A DNA stretch of 64,000 nucleotides from Croceivirga sp009797885 (GCA_045866215.1 AP035880.1:3410001-3474000), one strand, 5' to 3'; numbered from the stretch's first letter, positions 1 to 9,989 are shown. Numbers and translations: made by a program. The notes: a model not told the origin generated them from the letters alone.

Positions 1-248
1 AATATAAAAGCAACCGACCGTTTTGGAAGAGTATAGGGAAACAATGTCCGGGAAGTTAAGGGGAGTAGGGAGTTTGGAATTTCCGGGACCCTCTGATTGC
101 TCGCTATGCTCATCTCCCACCGCCGATTTCGATGCCATGACATTTGGAGTAGGACTCGGGGGATTCCTTTTCCGCGTTGTACTGTCGGTCGCCCAAGAGC
201 TATCTCCAGTACATGGAAACCTTTACAATGCAAATACCTTGATATATC
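1..248 (+). promoter_or_regulatory. Upstream region of the first BspA-type adhesin gene
   Basis: No convincing gene. The region is homologous to the sequence just upstream of the giant adhesin gene at 31169. Shared blocks are TTTTGGAAG-GTATAG near 21-36 (30951-30966 in the other copy), GATGCCATGAC near 131-141 (31069-31079) and AAATACCTTGATATAT directly before the ATG. The last block holds TACCTTG, a weak match to the Bacteroidota -7 box TAnnTTTG. If it is used, the 5' leader would be only about 10 nt. This is inference from two copies. Confidence 0.5.
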
Positions 249-3200
249 ATGAGAACAAAACATTTTATGGGCCTAAAGCCTATACTTACACTTTTCATGG
301 GCTTGTGGATCGGCACGGGCCTGTTTGCCCAAAATGGTAGTGATGTGTTCATCACCACTTGGAACACGACCAACAACGGCCCTTCCAACGACAACTCCAT
401 CACTCTCCCTTTGACTGGGACCTATGATGTGGATGTGGGCAATGACGGTATCTATGAACTGACGGACCAGACCAATGAAACTACTGTAAACGTTGTCACT
501 GAAGGCTATTCAGCAGGAGTGATACAAGTAGCCATTCGCAATGCCCAATCCGGCGGGACCCTGAGCAGGATAAATTTCAATAATTCTGGCGATAGGGAGA
601 AGATACTTTCCGTGGATCAATGGGGCAGTATAGCTTGGAGCAGAATGGATTTTGCATTTAAGGGTTGTCCCAACCTTGACGTTAAGGCCACCGATGCTCC
701 AGACTTGAGCAACGTGACGAATATGACCAGTATGTTTACCGAGTGTAGTTCACTTCAAGGTAGCGCGGGATTTAACACCTGGAACACGGCCAAGGTGCAA
801 TTCATGCAGCGCGTGTTTGAGAAAGCAACCGTCTTTGACCAGGACATTGATAACTGGAACACCAGTAGCGTGAGCAATATGGTCGGCATGTTTCTGGACG
901 CTACCGCCTTCAATGGAAACATCGGTTCCTGGAACACTGGTAATGTGACCGATATGCGCTTTATGTTTCTGAACGCGATGGCCTTTAACCAGAACATTGG
1001 AAACTGGGACGTAAGCTTGGTAGAAGTTACAAGCTATATGTTCGAGAGTAGGCAGGGGACTAAAACGGCATTTAACCAGAACCTGGGCAATTGGAATCTG
1101 AGGAGTTTATCTACCGCTTCCGGCATGTTTGATTTCAGCGGAATTTCCCCTGCCAATTGGGATGCCACGATCAAAGGTTGGAATGCCCAAAGCCTTACCA
1201 ACAGTGTCACCATCGAGGCCGAAGGACTGAAATACTGTGACGCCGTAGAGCGCAATAACCTGAACAGTGGAAGTTTTAAAGTTAACAAGGATACTCAGGA
1301 CACGGCTCCGCCGGAGGCACTGTGCAAGGATGTGGAGGTCCAACTGGACGACACTGGCCGGGCCAGCCTGACAACCAGCGACGTGGACGACGGTTCCTAC
1401 GATGCCTGCAGTACCGTCTCATTATCATTAGGTGCGTCCCAGACCAGCTTTACTGGTGCCGATGTTGGTACGGATTCCATAACGGTTACCCTTACGGTTA
1501 CCGATGATAATAATGCCAATTCAACATCGACCTGTACGGCCGATGTGACTGTAAAAGATACTATTGACCCAGTGGCGGCCTGCCAGAACACCACAGTACA
1601 ATTGGATGGGACGGGCAATGTAACGGTCCAACCGGCGACTGTAAACAATAGTTCTACCGATAACTCTCTTCTTACCGGGGGAAACTTGACCTTTGCCTTG
1701 GATGAGGATACCTTTACTTGTTCCGATGTAGGGGATAATACGGTGACCCTTACGGTGACCGATAAAGGCGGAAACACAGACACCTGCCCGGCTACGGTAA
1801 CCGTACAGGATGTAACCAATCCCACGGCCCAGTGTAAGGATGAAGTTACACTTGAACTGACCACCGGGAATAACAATACGGCCACCCTTACGGGAGATGA
1901 TTTGGATGATGGTTCCAGCGATAACTGTGAAATCCAATCTTTGGGCGTGTCTCAGACTAATTTCAACGTTTCCCATCTGGGCACGCGCACCATCACCCTG
2001 ACGGTGACCGACACCGTTGGCCTAACAGGTACCTGCGATACCACGGTGAACGTGGTGGATGGTACGGCCCCCACAGTAAGTTGCAAGGACACCACCGTTA
2101 TACTGACCGGATCGGATGATGAGTCAATCTTCCCAGCGGCGGTTCATGCCAGTTCGTCTGACAACATTGATGGCAACCTGGACTTTGATCTGAGCAAGGA
2201 AACCTTTGGCTGTTCCGATGTGGGGGAGCACACGGTGACCTTAACGGTGACGGATGATTACGATAACACGGGCAGCTGCACCGCTACGGTAACGGTCGAG
2301 GATGTAGTCCCGCCTGAGGCCATATGCAGTCAGGAAGCCACAATTATTGAACTGGACGCGAACGGCACGGCCGCCCTGGATGATGCCTCCCTTTTGGATT
2401 TGGATGGCGGTTCTACCGATGCCTGCGGGCAGATTGTCACCCGTGGCGCATCCCGTTATAGCTTCTCGGCCGTCGGCACGTACTCGGTGACCCTGACGGT
2501 GACCGACAATAGTGGTCTCTCGGACAGTTGCAGCACGGCCCTGGTAACTGTGACGGATGAGAGGGACCCTAACCCCAAATGCAAGGAGGACAACATCATT
2601 GTTGAACTAAGTGCCCAGGGCAGCGCTACGATTGCCGCAACGGACGTGGACGACGGCTCGTTCGATAACAGTGGTATCGATCCAATCCTTTCCCTGGACA
2701 AGAAAGACTTTGACTGTTCCAATTTGGGGAATAATTTGGTGACCCTGACCGTGGAAGATGGCAGCGGAAATACGGCTACCTGCACCGCTACGGTAGAGGT
2801 CAAGGACGTTACCCCTCCAACGGCGCGGTGCAAGACAATTGAGACTGACCTGCCCGAAGATGGTACGGCTCGCCTAGCGGCCGATGATTTTAACGACGGT
2901 TCCAGCGATACCTGTGATGAAGAGGTCATCGTGTCCCTGGACTTTGGGCCGCGCATATGGCTTACGGGCGAAGACCTCGGTGAGAACATGTATACCCTAA
3001 TTGTAATGGATGATAACAACAACCAAGCTACATGCGAGGCCAAGGTAACCTTGTTGGACAAAATTGACCCCGAAGCCGGATGTAGGGACGTTACCGTGGA
3101 ACTGGATGCGTCCTCGGGCAGTGCTACCATCATTGCGGTAGATGGAGACGACGATAATTACGATTCGGACTATAATGTAAACGACGACTCGGACGATAAT

Positions 3201-5078
3201 AGTGAAGAGATGTCCTTTTCCCTGAGTAAGGCCATCTTCGGTTGTTCCGATGTAGGGCCGAACACAGTGACCCTTACGGTGACCGACCCCGTTGGGAACA
3301 CGGATACCTGTGAGGCCACGGTGACAGTGGAGGACAATGTCGATCCGGTGGCATTGTGCAAGGCGGCAACGCTCCCCTTGGGCGCTGACGGCACGGCCAC
3401 TTTAACAGCTGACCTCGTGGACAACGGTTCCAGTGACGCTTGCGGGAACGTTACCTTGGAGGTATCCCCCAGTAGGTTTACAACCGCGGACCTTGGCGAG
3501 CATACGGTAACTCTAACCGTGACCGACGAGGATACGAACAGCGCGACTTGCATGATTACAGTGACCGTGGTGGATGAGACACCTCCAATAGTACACTGTA
3601 AGGACGTCACCATACAACTGGATGCTTCGGACAGTGCTGTGATTACTACCGCGGACGTGGACAATGGCTCCACAGACAACGATGGCATTGCATCCCTTTC
3701 CCTGGACAGGACCAACTTTGGCTGTTCCGATGTAGGGGAAAATACAGTGACCCTTACCGTGACGGACAACAGCGGTAATACGGCCAACTGCACCGCCACA
3801 GTAAAGGTGGTGGACGTGACCCTGCCGATAGCCGTATGTGGGGTGGCAATGCTCGAACTGGGCATTGATGGTACGGTGGCCCTAAATGCTGCCACCGTGG
3901 ACAATGGTTCCAGCGATACCTGTGGAAACGTAACATTGAGTGTATCCCCAAGTAGTTTCACGGCTACCGAACTGGGCACAAATACGGTAACCCTAATGGT
4001 GACCGACAACAATGGCAACGAAGAAGACTGCACAGCCACGGTGACCGTGGAGGACAACTTAGCTCCCACGGCCATTTGCCAGGATACCACCGTGGAACTG
4101 GACACGGAAGGAAGTGCAACGATTGCTGTGGCCGATGTGGACAACGGTTCGTCCGATAACAGCGGCACCACTGTGTCGCTTTCCCTGGACAGGACCAGCT
4201 TCAACTGTTCCAATGTGGGGGAAAACACCGTGACCCTTACAGTGACCGACGATAGTGGAAATACGACCAGTTGTACCGCCACCGTAACGGTAACCTCACC
4301 CCTAAGGGCCATTGTTACCAATAGCGGACCAATTTGCCAGGACTCCCCTTTACAATTGAACGAAACAAGTGGACTGGGGACCTCATGGTCATGGACCAGT
4401 AATGGCAATGCCGTATTCAACGATTCTGACATACAAAATCCGGAAGTGACCGGTGTTTCGGATGGAGAGGAGTTTACCGTTACGATAACCCAGGCAAATG
4501 GCTGTACCGCTACGGGTACTACCGTAGCCTTTGTTTTGGAGCCCCCAGTCTTGGAGGTAGCTGAGGAACAGGGTTTCTGTGCCTCCGAAAACCCCACGGT
4601 ATCGGATTTGGAAATCCCCGGTAGTGGCACCGTGCGCTGGTATCCGGACGCGAGCAGTAGCATGGAACTGGTGAGTGAAACCTCCCTGGTGGAGGGTGGC
4701 ATTTATTACGGATCATTGGAGGATGCCAACGGATGTATTTCCAATCAAAGGGTTCCTGTAAAAGTTACCGTAGCCAATTGCGGTAGGCTGGAAGATTTGA
4801 ATAGACGTGGGTTTTCACCGGATGGCGATGGAATCAATGATACTTTTTCCGTTTCCTGGCTTAGGAGTGAATACCCCAAATATACCATGACGATTTATGA
4901 CCGAAATGGCTCCCTGGTGTATAAGGGTGATGTGAGTACACCGGACTGGGATGGTAGCGCCACCCGAAGCATCACCCTGGGGGATGGCAAACTACCCAAC
5001 GGGGTGTACTACTATACGATAGATTTTGGGGACGGGACCACACCATCGTTTCAAGGAATCATCTATCTGAACCGATAA
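249..5078 (+). CDS. BspA-type (DUF285) / HYR-like repeat surface protein with type IX secretion type B C-terminus
   Basis: Large secreted or cell-surface protein of 1609 aa, probably an adhesin. Residues 1-27 form a signal peptide ending in LFAQ. Residues 30-350 are one DUF285/BspA module with repeated WNTxxVxxMxxMF and FNQ/FNGNIGSWNT motifs. About twelve HYR-like beta-sandwich repeats of 75-85 aa follow (P-T-A-x-C-K/Q start, D-N/D-G-S-S-D middle, TVTLTVTD strand, TCTATVTV end). Each carries a conserved Cys pair that could form a disulfide. An Ig/PKD-like segment follows, then a gliding-motility C-terminal domain (FSPDGDGINDTF, NGVYYYTIDFGDG), the family's sorting signal for the type IX system. 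The start is supported by the signal peptide and the matching start of the paralogue at 31169. A PorP/SprF gene follows 37 bp downstream, the usual pairing for type B substrates. Ligand unknown. Confidence 0.93.
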   Translation: MRTKHFMGLKPILTLFMGLWIGTGLFAQNGSDVFITTWNTTNNGPSNDNSITLPLTGTYDVDVGNDGIYELTDQTNETTVNVVTEGYSAGVIQVAIRNAQSGGTLSRINFNNSGDREKILSVDQWGSIAWSRMDFAFKGCPNLDVKATDAPDLSNVTNMTSMFTECSSLQGSAGFNTWNTAKVQFMQRVFEKATVFDQDIDNWNTSSVSNMVGMFLDATAFNGNIGSWNTGNVTDMRFMFLNAMAFNQNIGNWDVSLVEVTSYMFESRQGTKTAFNQNLGNWNLRSLSTASGMFDFSGISPANWDATIKGWNAQSLTNSVTIEAEGLKYCDAVERNNLNSGSFKVNKDTQDTAPPEALCKDVEVQLDDTGRASLTTSDVDDGSYDACSTVSLSLGASQTSFTGADVGTDSITVTLTVTDDNNANSTSTCTADVTVKDTIDPVAACQNTTVQLDGTGNVTVQPATVNNSSTDNSLLTGGNLTFALDEDTFTCSDVGDNTVTLTVTDKGGNTDTCPATVTVQDVTNPTAQCKDEVTLELTTGNNNTATLTGDDLDDGSSDNCEIQSLGVSQTNFNVSHLGTRTITLTVTDTVGLTGTCDTTVNVVDGTAPTVSCKDTTVILTGSDDESIFPAAVHASSSDNIDGNLDFDLSKETFGCSDVGEHTVTLTVTDDYDNTGSCTATVTVEDVVPPEAICSQEATIIELDANGTAALDDASLLDLDGGSTDACGQIVTRGASRYSFSAVGTYSVTLTVTDNSGLSDSCSTALVTVTDERDPNPKCKEDNIIVELSAQGSATIAATDVDDGSFDNSGIDPILSLDKKDFDCSNLGNNLVTLTVEDGSGNTATCTATVEVKDVTPPTARCKTIETDLPEDGTARLAADDFNDGSSDTCDEEVIVSLDFGPRIWLTGEDLGENMYTLIVMDDNNNQATCEAKVTLLDKIDPEAGCRDVTVELDASSGSATIIAVDGDDDNYDSDYNVNDDSDDNSEEMSFSLSKAIFGCSDVGPNTVTLTVTDPVGNTDTCEATVTVEDNVDPVALCKAATLPLGADGTATLTADLVDNGSSDACGNVTLEVSPSRFTTADLGEHTVTLTVTDEDTNSATCMITVTVVDETPPIVHCKDVTIQLDASDSAVITTADVDNGSTDNDGIASLSLDRTNFGCSDVGENTVTLTVTDNSGNTANCTATVKVVDVTLPIAVCGVAMLELGIDGTVALNAATVDNGSSDTCGNVTLSVSPSSFTATELGTNTVTLMVTDNNGNEEDCTATVTVEDNLAPTAICQDTTVELDTEGSATIAVADVDNGSSDNSGTTVSLSLDRTSFNCSNVGENTVTLTVTDDSGNTTSCTATVTVTSPLRAIVTNSGPICQDSPLQLNETSGLGTSWSWTSNGNAVFNDSDIQNPEVTGVSDGEEFTVTITQANGCTATGTTVAFVLEPPVLEVAEEQGFCASENPTVSDLEIPGSGTVRWYPDASSSMELVSETSLVEGGIYYGSLEDANGCISNQRVPVKVTVANCGRLEDLNRRGFSPDGDGINDTFSVSWLRSEYPKYTMTIYDRNGSLVYKGDVSTPDWDGSATRSITLGDGKLPNGVYYYTIDFGDGTTPSFQGIIYLNR

Positions 5079-5115
5079 AAAAAGAGCAAGAACAAAACAT
5101 ATCCAAAAAGTAAAC

Positions 5116-6078
5116 ATGAAAGCAAAAATTAACAGATCACTATTGGTACTGACATTTATAGGCCTTTTTACACACCTTTCAAGGGGCCAACAGGACCCAC
5201 AGTACACGCAGTACCTCTATAATCACAGTATTGTGAACCCTGCCTTCATCATTGGTGAGGGCGGGCGCCTCAATGCCGGGCTACTTTACAGGGCCCAGTG
5301 GGTAGGGGTGGAGGGCTCTCCGCGTATCATCAATGCCTTTGGGCAGTTCCGTTTGAACGAGAGGATGCAGCTAGGGGTCTCCCTGGTCCGGGACGACATT
5401 GGTTCGGGGGCATTGTTGGAGGATAATGTCTATGCGGACTATGCCTATATTCTGCCATTGGGCGGGGAAAGCTCCCTTTCCCTGGGCCTAAAGGCTGGTT
5501 TTACCTTCTTTAACTCCGATTTTACCGGCATTGGTTTCGATGACACCACTATAGACCCCACCTTTTTGGATCCAACCAGTGAGGTGTTCCCGAACATTGG
5601 GGCCGGGATGTATTATACGAATAAGAACTTTTATGTTGGGTTTTCAGCGTTAAACCTTTTGAATGCCAAGCATTTGGATCAGTCCGAAGGGGTGGTTAAC
5701 CGGGGTAGGGAGGAAGTACACTATTATCTGACCTCGGGCTACACATTTGACATGTTGCCATCAGTTTTTTCCCTGAGACCCTCAGTATTGGCCAGGGGTG
5801 TGCGTGGGGCACCGATGATCTTGGACCTGAACCTTAACGTTGTACTGTACGATCGTTTTGAGGTCGGTATGGGGTACCGAACGAGTGAATCGTTCCTTTC
5901 CATGATCAATTTTAGGTTGAGCCCAAGGTTACGGGTGGGGTATGCCCATGACCATACGGTGAACAATCTTGGAGGATTCGGATCCAGCTCGCACGAGGTG
6001 TTCCTGTTGTTCAATATTGATTTTAAAGGTAGTGCCGATTCAGAACCACCATTGGATGCGATAGATGAGCAACCTTAG
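5116..6078 (+). CDS. PorP/SprF family type IX secretion system outer-membrane protein
   Basis: Outer-membrane beta-barrel of the PorP/SprF family (320 aa, normal length). Members act with the type IX secretion machinery and are often encoded directly after a large type B substrate, whose export or anchoring they help. A signal peptide ends near residue 25 (SRGQ). The family-typical start of the mature protein follows (QQDPQYTQYLYN, then NPAF). Later segments are alternating, aromatic-rich strands (LGVSLVRDDIGSG, FYVGFSALNLL, VGMGYRTSESF). The gene lies 37 bp after the adhesin gene, so the two are probably co-transcribed. The giant adhesin at 31169 lacks such a neighbour, so this protein may serve both; that is inference. 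Confidence 0.93.
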   Translation: MKAKINRSLLVLTFIGLFTHLSRGQQDPQYTQYLYNHSIVNPAFIIGEGGRLNAGLLYRAQWVGVEGSPRIINAFGQFRLNERMQLGVSLVRDDIGSGALLEDNVYADYAYILPLGGESSLSLGLKAGFTFFNSDFTGIGFDDTTIDPTFLDPTSEVFPNIGAGMYYTNKNFYVGFSALNLLNAKHLDQSEGVVNRGREEVHYYLTSGYTFDMLPSVFSLRPSVLARGVRGAPMILDLNLNVVLYDRFEVGMGYRTSESFLSMINFRLSPRLRVGYAHDHTVNNLGGFGSSSHEVFLLFNIDFKGSADSEPPLDAIDEQP

Positions 6079-6306
6079 ACACGTTGCGGTAATCCTGTAT
6101 TGTCTTAACGATAATCTTCCGCTAGATAAATAACAGTCCATTTGGCTATTTGAATCAGGTGTATTGTTATGGGAGAAAGTAAAAACCAAAAGGCCTTGGA
6201 ATTGGGACCGGGGATTGCTTGTGTAATCACCAATGTTTTTAGTGACTTTTTTCAAGTCCTGTTAAAAAAACTAGGACCGTTTAGGCTGTCTTTGGAGTTA
6301 TGCATC

Positions 6307-6336
6307 CACTTATTCGAATATAGGTACACTTATGCA
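6307..6336 (+). promoter_or_regulatory. Direct-repeat element CACTTAT-N13-CACTTATGCA
   Basis: Two exact CACTTAT boxes (6307-6313 and 6327-6333) are separated by 13 bp, with the second followed by GCA and a pyrimidine-rich stretch. The same arrangement precedes the non-coding RNA elements at 23-27, 59 and 62 kb. Here it precedes the small secreted protein gene at 6483 and the RNA core is absent, so the repeat can stand apart from the RNA. The rest of 6079-6482 holds no gene I can support; a 66-codon frame at 6169-6369 looks like chance. Confidence 0.6.
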
Positions 6337-6482
6337 TTTGCTTTTCAAACAGGGGGTATCTCAGTATAATTTTAACATTACCTAAAGACTATGGAACCAA
6401 TGTTCAAGCCACCATTTCTTAGTCTAAGATGCAGTGTTGAAATGGGGCTAAATGATGTAAAATCAGTAAACCAAATTAAACT

Positions 6483-6713
6483 ATGAGAAAATTATACCTC
6501 TTCATTCTTTTGGCAATGAGCACGCTGTATCTTCAAGCGAATGAACCAAGTCCTTCATTGGACCTTACCAGCGGTGATGTGCTAAAATGTTTGATACAAG
6601 CGGCAGAAAGTCAGGGCTGGAGTTTGATCAAGGCATTCCATAACTCCGAAGGGAAACTGGTGGTCATATTTTTAAAAGATGGAAAGACAAGGGAATATGT
6701 AAGCAATACCTAG
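6483..6713 (+). CDS. Small secreted protein, function unknown
   Basis: A 76-aa protein with a clear signal peptide (MRKLYLFILLAMSTLYLQA, cleavage near residue 19). The mature domain of about 57 aa has a predicted helix (SGDVLKCLIQAAESQGW) followed by two beta-strand-like segments (LIKAFHNSEGKLVVIFLKDG). I do not recognise the family. It is a single-gene unit with the CACTTAT direct-repeat element about 145 bp upstream, which suggests shared regulation with the RNA elements described elsewhere. The signal peptide supports the gene despite its small size. Confidence 0.65.
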   Translation: MRKLYLFILLAMSTLYLQANEPSPSLDLTSGDVLKCLIQAAESQGWSLIKAFHNSEGKLVVIFLKDGKTREYVSNT

Positions 6714-7062
6714 TGGTTTCCGGGTGCTCGGGTTCACCCTGATGGTGATATTTCATCAATGAATTGGATTGTTTACTTAGCCCATCCTATTTTTATATTC
6801 AAGTTGTTCTTCGTTGTTTGGATAGAGGTGCTTCAATACCACATACCTTTCGTGATGTTCTGAAAGGCTTTCCTATTGTTGATAATCTGAACGGTTATCA
6901 CTGGGATAGGGTGCAATCCCACAGAATCTTTCAATGATACATACCTTTAAACCTCACGAGCTCAAGATGCTCTCTCCGTATATTTATTCTCAGTATTTTG
7001 ATTATCAAATGTTTAAAATCTTGACCAATGGTCTTTTTTCAAGTTCCCCAAGGCGAATCCGT
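6714..7062. other. Intergenic region before the TPR-histidine kinase
   Basis: No gene visible. The ATG at 7028 opens the longest frame of the following kinase but lies upstream of its probable promoter, so I treat 7028-7093 as untranslated. The stretch TTTTTTCAAGT at 7034-7044 is shared with the same position before the second kinase copy (near 63044), about 20 bp before its -7 box. Confidence 0.4.
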
Positions 7063-7070
7063 TATATTTG
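7063..7070 (+). promoter_or_regulatory. Probable -7 promoter box TATATTTG of the kinase operon
   Basis: TATATTTG matches the Bacteroidota primary-sigma -7 consensus TAnnTTTG. The identical box lies at 63075-63082 before the second kinase copy. In both cases it ends 24 bp before the aligned translation start codon. The conserved position in two diverged copies supports its use. Confidence 0.6.
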
Positions 7071-7093
7071 ATTATTCCAATCTTACCCGAATT

Positions 7094-9112
7094 ATAAAGA
7101 GAATATGTTGCTTTTTGCTGTTACTCACATTATCGCTGTCCGGGCAAGAAGGGGATTTGACCGACACCATGGATTCACTGAAACTGAAGATACATGAATC
7201 AAAAGGAGGTGAACGTCTCATGTGGATGGACAGTCTTACCAGATTGATCGGCGACAGGAAGGATTTTAAATACGACTCCATCGCCAGGACTACGATTGAT
7301 TACGCCTTGAAACTTGATTCCACACGATTGGCTCTGGAACATGCCAACTTACTGGTTATATATAATTGGCAGGAATTGAGAAAACCGGAGCAGGCCTTAG
7401 ATCTTTTCAACGACCTGAAGGAAAGGGTCCCTGATGATCGGCATTTTTTGGAGTGGAGTCGATTGTACAGGGAGGGTGGTCGCAACTATACCATGCTCAA
7501 CCGGCTTGATGAAGCTCTGGATAGTTATGAACGGGCTTACTCATATGCCGTTCAGGCCAATAATCGGACCCAAATAGGCATTCTTAAAAATTCGATAGGG
7601 CAGGTGCTTTCCGTTATGGGCGATTTCCAGGGGGCAGCTACGGCACTACAGGAATCCTATCAAATTTTATCAGTGAGCGACCTTGAAACAGCCTGGCGAC
7701 CAAAGGGGAGTCTTGCCATATTATACTCTCAGAACGGACTACAGGAAGAGGCCAAAAAAATACGTCTGGAAATCATTGAAGAAGCAAGGGGATATCAAAG
7801 TATAAAGAATAAGAATGAAGTACTCAATGGTCAGTTTTTTAACCAGGCCTTTGACGAAATGTTGAATGGAAGCCAAAGTGAACGGATCAGATATCTTGAT
7901 TCCACTAGGGTGTATGCCTTCAAAACGGAGTATAAATTTCACAAACTGCAGGTGTTGGTAGGTCAGCTGAGTGCCTATGCCGAAAATGGGATGCTGGAAA
8001 AAGCGGAGGAGGCAAAGAAAGAGCTGGAGGAGCGGAAAAAGAACGGGGGATTCTTTGAAGTGGATGAGTATCACCTGGCCATGGCACATTATGAATTTGC
8101 AAAAGGCAACTACAAAAATGCGGCAATCTTGGGGGAACAGGAATATGACAAGGTCAAGAATTCCCCGTACTACGAAGGAATCTATATGGCCCATGGTTTC
8201 TTGTCCAAAGTGTACGACCGTCTTGGCGATATGGAAAGGGCGTATACGCATTTTAAGGAATACCACAGAATAAAGGACTCCATAGAAACTGTTCAAAAGG
8301 CAAACGGTTTTTCCTTTTACCAGGCACTTTATGAGGCTGAGAAAAAGGATTCCGAGATTGATTCCCAGAAATCGGAGATTGCGCTTTTGAACGCTAGGAA
8401 CAAGGCCAAGAACATGTGGATCATTTTTGGTGGCCTTGGGGCGCTGGCCGTATTTTCAATTGTATATTTGTGGAGAATACAGTATTTTATTAGAAAAAAG
8501 CAGCAGATTCAGGCTCAATTTTCCAGGAACCTTATCAAGGGTCAGGAAGGGGAGAGGACCCGTGTGGCTAGGGAACTGCACGATGGGGTGGGTCAAAAGT
8601 TGATGTTGTTGGCGAAAAGAACAAAATTAAGTGGTGATTCCGAGACGACAGCCCTTGCCTTGGACATCTTGGAGGAGCTGCGGAGTGTTTCCCGCCATTT
8701 ACATCCCGCCACTCTGGAGAAGTTGGGTTTTTCCGGAGCGGTAAGGGCAATAATCGACGATGTGGACGCGAACACGGAAATCTTTTTCACCCACCATATC
8801 GAAGATGTGGACGACCTGTTAAGCGATGAGGGTTCCCTTCATCTCTATCGAATGGTGCAGGAGATACTCAACAATATAGTGAGGCATTCCGGGGCCAAGG
8901 CCGCATCAGTGAACGTTGAAAGAAAAGTGGGCACCATAGAAATGGTGGTGAAGGACAATGGGAAAGGGTTCAGCTTTAAGGAGAAACTCCGTGACCGATC
9001 CAGTCTGGGAATGCGAACACTTTTGGAACGGGCCAAAATCGCCGGAGCAAAGTTCCATGTGGAGAGCGGAACCTCATTGGGGACGACAATTTCACTGGTA
9101 ATGCCCACGTAA
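7094..9112 (+). CDS. TPR-containing sensor histidine kinase (HisKA_3 type), first copy, with unusual start
   Basis: Two-component sensor kinase. In order: signal-like segment (CCFLLLLTLSLSG), TPR repeats over roughly the next 400 aa (for example AALDSYERAY-like and NGLQEEAKKIRLEI), one transmembrane helix (MWIIFGGLGALAVFSIVYLW), a HisKA_3 domain with the phospho-acceptor His in ARELHDGVGQ (codon at 8579), and a HATPase_c domain with N box (MVQEILNNIVRHSGA), G1 box (DNGKGFSF) and a GTSLGTTI end. The response regulator gene follows after 9 bp. Oddity: the paralogue at 63106 starts ATG-AAA-CGG, and the aligned codon here is ATA (7094). The nearest in-frame ATG (7028) lies upstream of the conserved promoter. 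Translation may start at AUA/AUU near 7091-7094, or at 7028 from another promoter. The open frame reaches back to 7028. Confidence 0.88.
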   Translation: MKRICCFLLLLTLSLSGQEGDLTDTMDSLKLKIHESKGGERLMWMDSLTRLIGDRKDFKYDSIARTTIDYALKLDSTRLALEHANLLVIYNWQELRKPEQALDLFNDLKERVPDDRHFLEWSRLYREGGRNYTMLNRLDEALDSYERAYSYAVQANNRTQIGILKNSIGQVLSVMGDFQGAATALQESYQILSVSDLETAWRPKGSLAILYSQNGLQEEAKKIRLEIIEEARGYQSIKNKNEVLNGQFFNQAFDEMLNGSQSERIRYLDSTRVYAFKTEYKFHKLQVLVGQLSAYAENGMLEKAEEAKKELEERKKNGGFFEVDEYHLAMAHYEFAKGNYKNAAILGEQEYDKVKNSPYYEGIYMAHGFLSKVYDRLGDMERAYTHFKEYHRIKDSIETVQKANGFSFYQALYEAEKKDSEIDSQKSEIALLNARNKAKNMWIIFGGLGALAVFSIVYLWRIQYFIRKKQQIQAQFSRNLIKGQEGERTRVARELHDGVGQKLMLLAKRTKLSGDSETTALALDILEELRSVSRHLHPATLEKLGFSGAVRAIIDDVDANTEIFFTHHIEDVDDLLSDEGSLHLYRMVQEILNNIVRHSGAKAASVNVERKVGTIEMVVKDNGKGFSFKEKLRDRSSLGMRTLLERAKIAGAKFHVESGTSLGTTISLVMPT

Positions 9113-9121
9113 AGAATAGGT

Positions 9122-9763
9122 ATGAAAGATGTTTCCATAATTATAGCCGATGACCATCCTTTGCTGTTAAAGGGACTTTATGAAGAACTGATCGCCAATG
9201 ATTATAATGTGGTTGGACAGGCCTCTGATGGCATGAATGCCTTAAAACTTATTTTGCAGTATAGACCAACACTGGCATTGATAGATATTGATATGCCTTT
9301 TTTATCGGGTTTTGAAGTTGTAAAAATGGCCAAGGAGAAAGGAATTCCCACGAATTTTATTGTCCTGTCCTTTCATAAGGAGGTGAGTTACCTGTGTCAG
9401 GCCAAAGCACTTCAAATTAATGGGTACCTGCTCAAAGAAGATTCTTTTTTCGAAATTGAACGTTGCATTCATGCGGTGGCCAAAAACCAAACCTATTTTA
9501 GCCCTTCATTGGATTCGCTTACACTGCACAGCGCCAATGATGAATTAAAAAAATTGACGCTACTGACGTCTTCTGAGGTTACCATTTTAAAGCTTGTTGC
9601 AAAACAGGCATCAAATATCAACATTGCCGACCATCTTTGTGTTTCTGTGCGAACGGTGGAAAAGCACAGAAGCAATATTATTGCAAAGCTGGCATTGGAG
9701 AACAGTACCAATACCTTGACCCATTGGGCCATAACCAACCAGAAAGTTATACAGGAGCTCTAA
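9122..9763 (+). CDS. LuxR/NarL-family response regulator
   Basis: Response regulator of 213 aa. Residues 1-125 form a receiver with the acidic pair D10-D11, phospho-acceptor D55 (LIDIDMP) and the conserved Lys in YLLKEDS. Residues 145-205 are a LuxR-type helix-turn-helix (LTSSEVTILKLVAKQASNI, then SVRTVEKHRSNIIAKL). It starts 9 bp after the TPR-kinase gene, so the two form a cognate operon. It is the last gene before a clear terminator. The input signal and target genes cannot be read from the sequence. Confidence 0.93.
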   Translation: MKDVSIIIADDHPLLLKGLYEELIANDYNVVGQASDGMNALKLILQYRPTLALIDIDMPFLSGFEVVKMAKEKGIPTNFIVLSFHKEVSYLCQAKALQINGYLLKEDSFFEIERCIHAVAKNQTYFSPSLDSLTLHSANDELKKLTLLTSSEVTILKLVAKQASNINIADHLCVSVRTVEKHRSNIIAKLALENSTNTLTHWAITNQKVIQEL

Positions 9764-9814
9764 AGCTTAGTTTTTTCCTACAAAAAAGGTCTTCTTTTTC
9801 ATTCTATACGTACT

Positions 9815-9839
9815 AGCACGTATTTTTTACGTGCTTTTT
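9815..9839 (+). terminator. Rho-independent terminator after the kinase-regulator operon
   Basis: Perfect 8-bp stem AGCACGTA (9815-9822) / TACGTGCT (9828-9835) with a TTTTT loop and a downstream T-run. It lies 50 bp after the regulator stop codon. Confidence 0.8.
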
Positions 9840-9989
9840 CTTATTTCCCGAATAAGTGGTTCGAGGATAACTTGCAGTTCAATAAAACACTACAATTCCA
9901 AAGTATTCAAAATATAGGAATTACATAAGTGGGCCTGATATAATTATGTTAGGGAAGTAACTGTAATAAACGAAAAAAGAGACACATTC

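Noticed and set aside
3170..4702. 510-codon open frame on the minus strand inside the first adhesin gene
   Set aside because: Shadow of the repeated, biased codons of the plus-strand gene. The same kind of frame recurs in each repeat (for example TVTVAVQ-type runs) and has no start signals.
9841..9960. Further CACTTAT-type direct repeat (ATAAGTGG at 9852 and 9928)
   Set aside because: The two boxes are about 75 bp apart and do not fit the 13-bp spacing.
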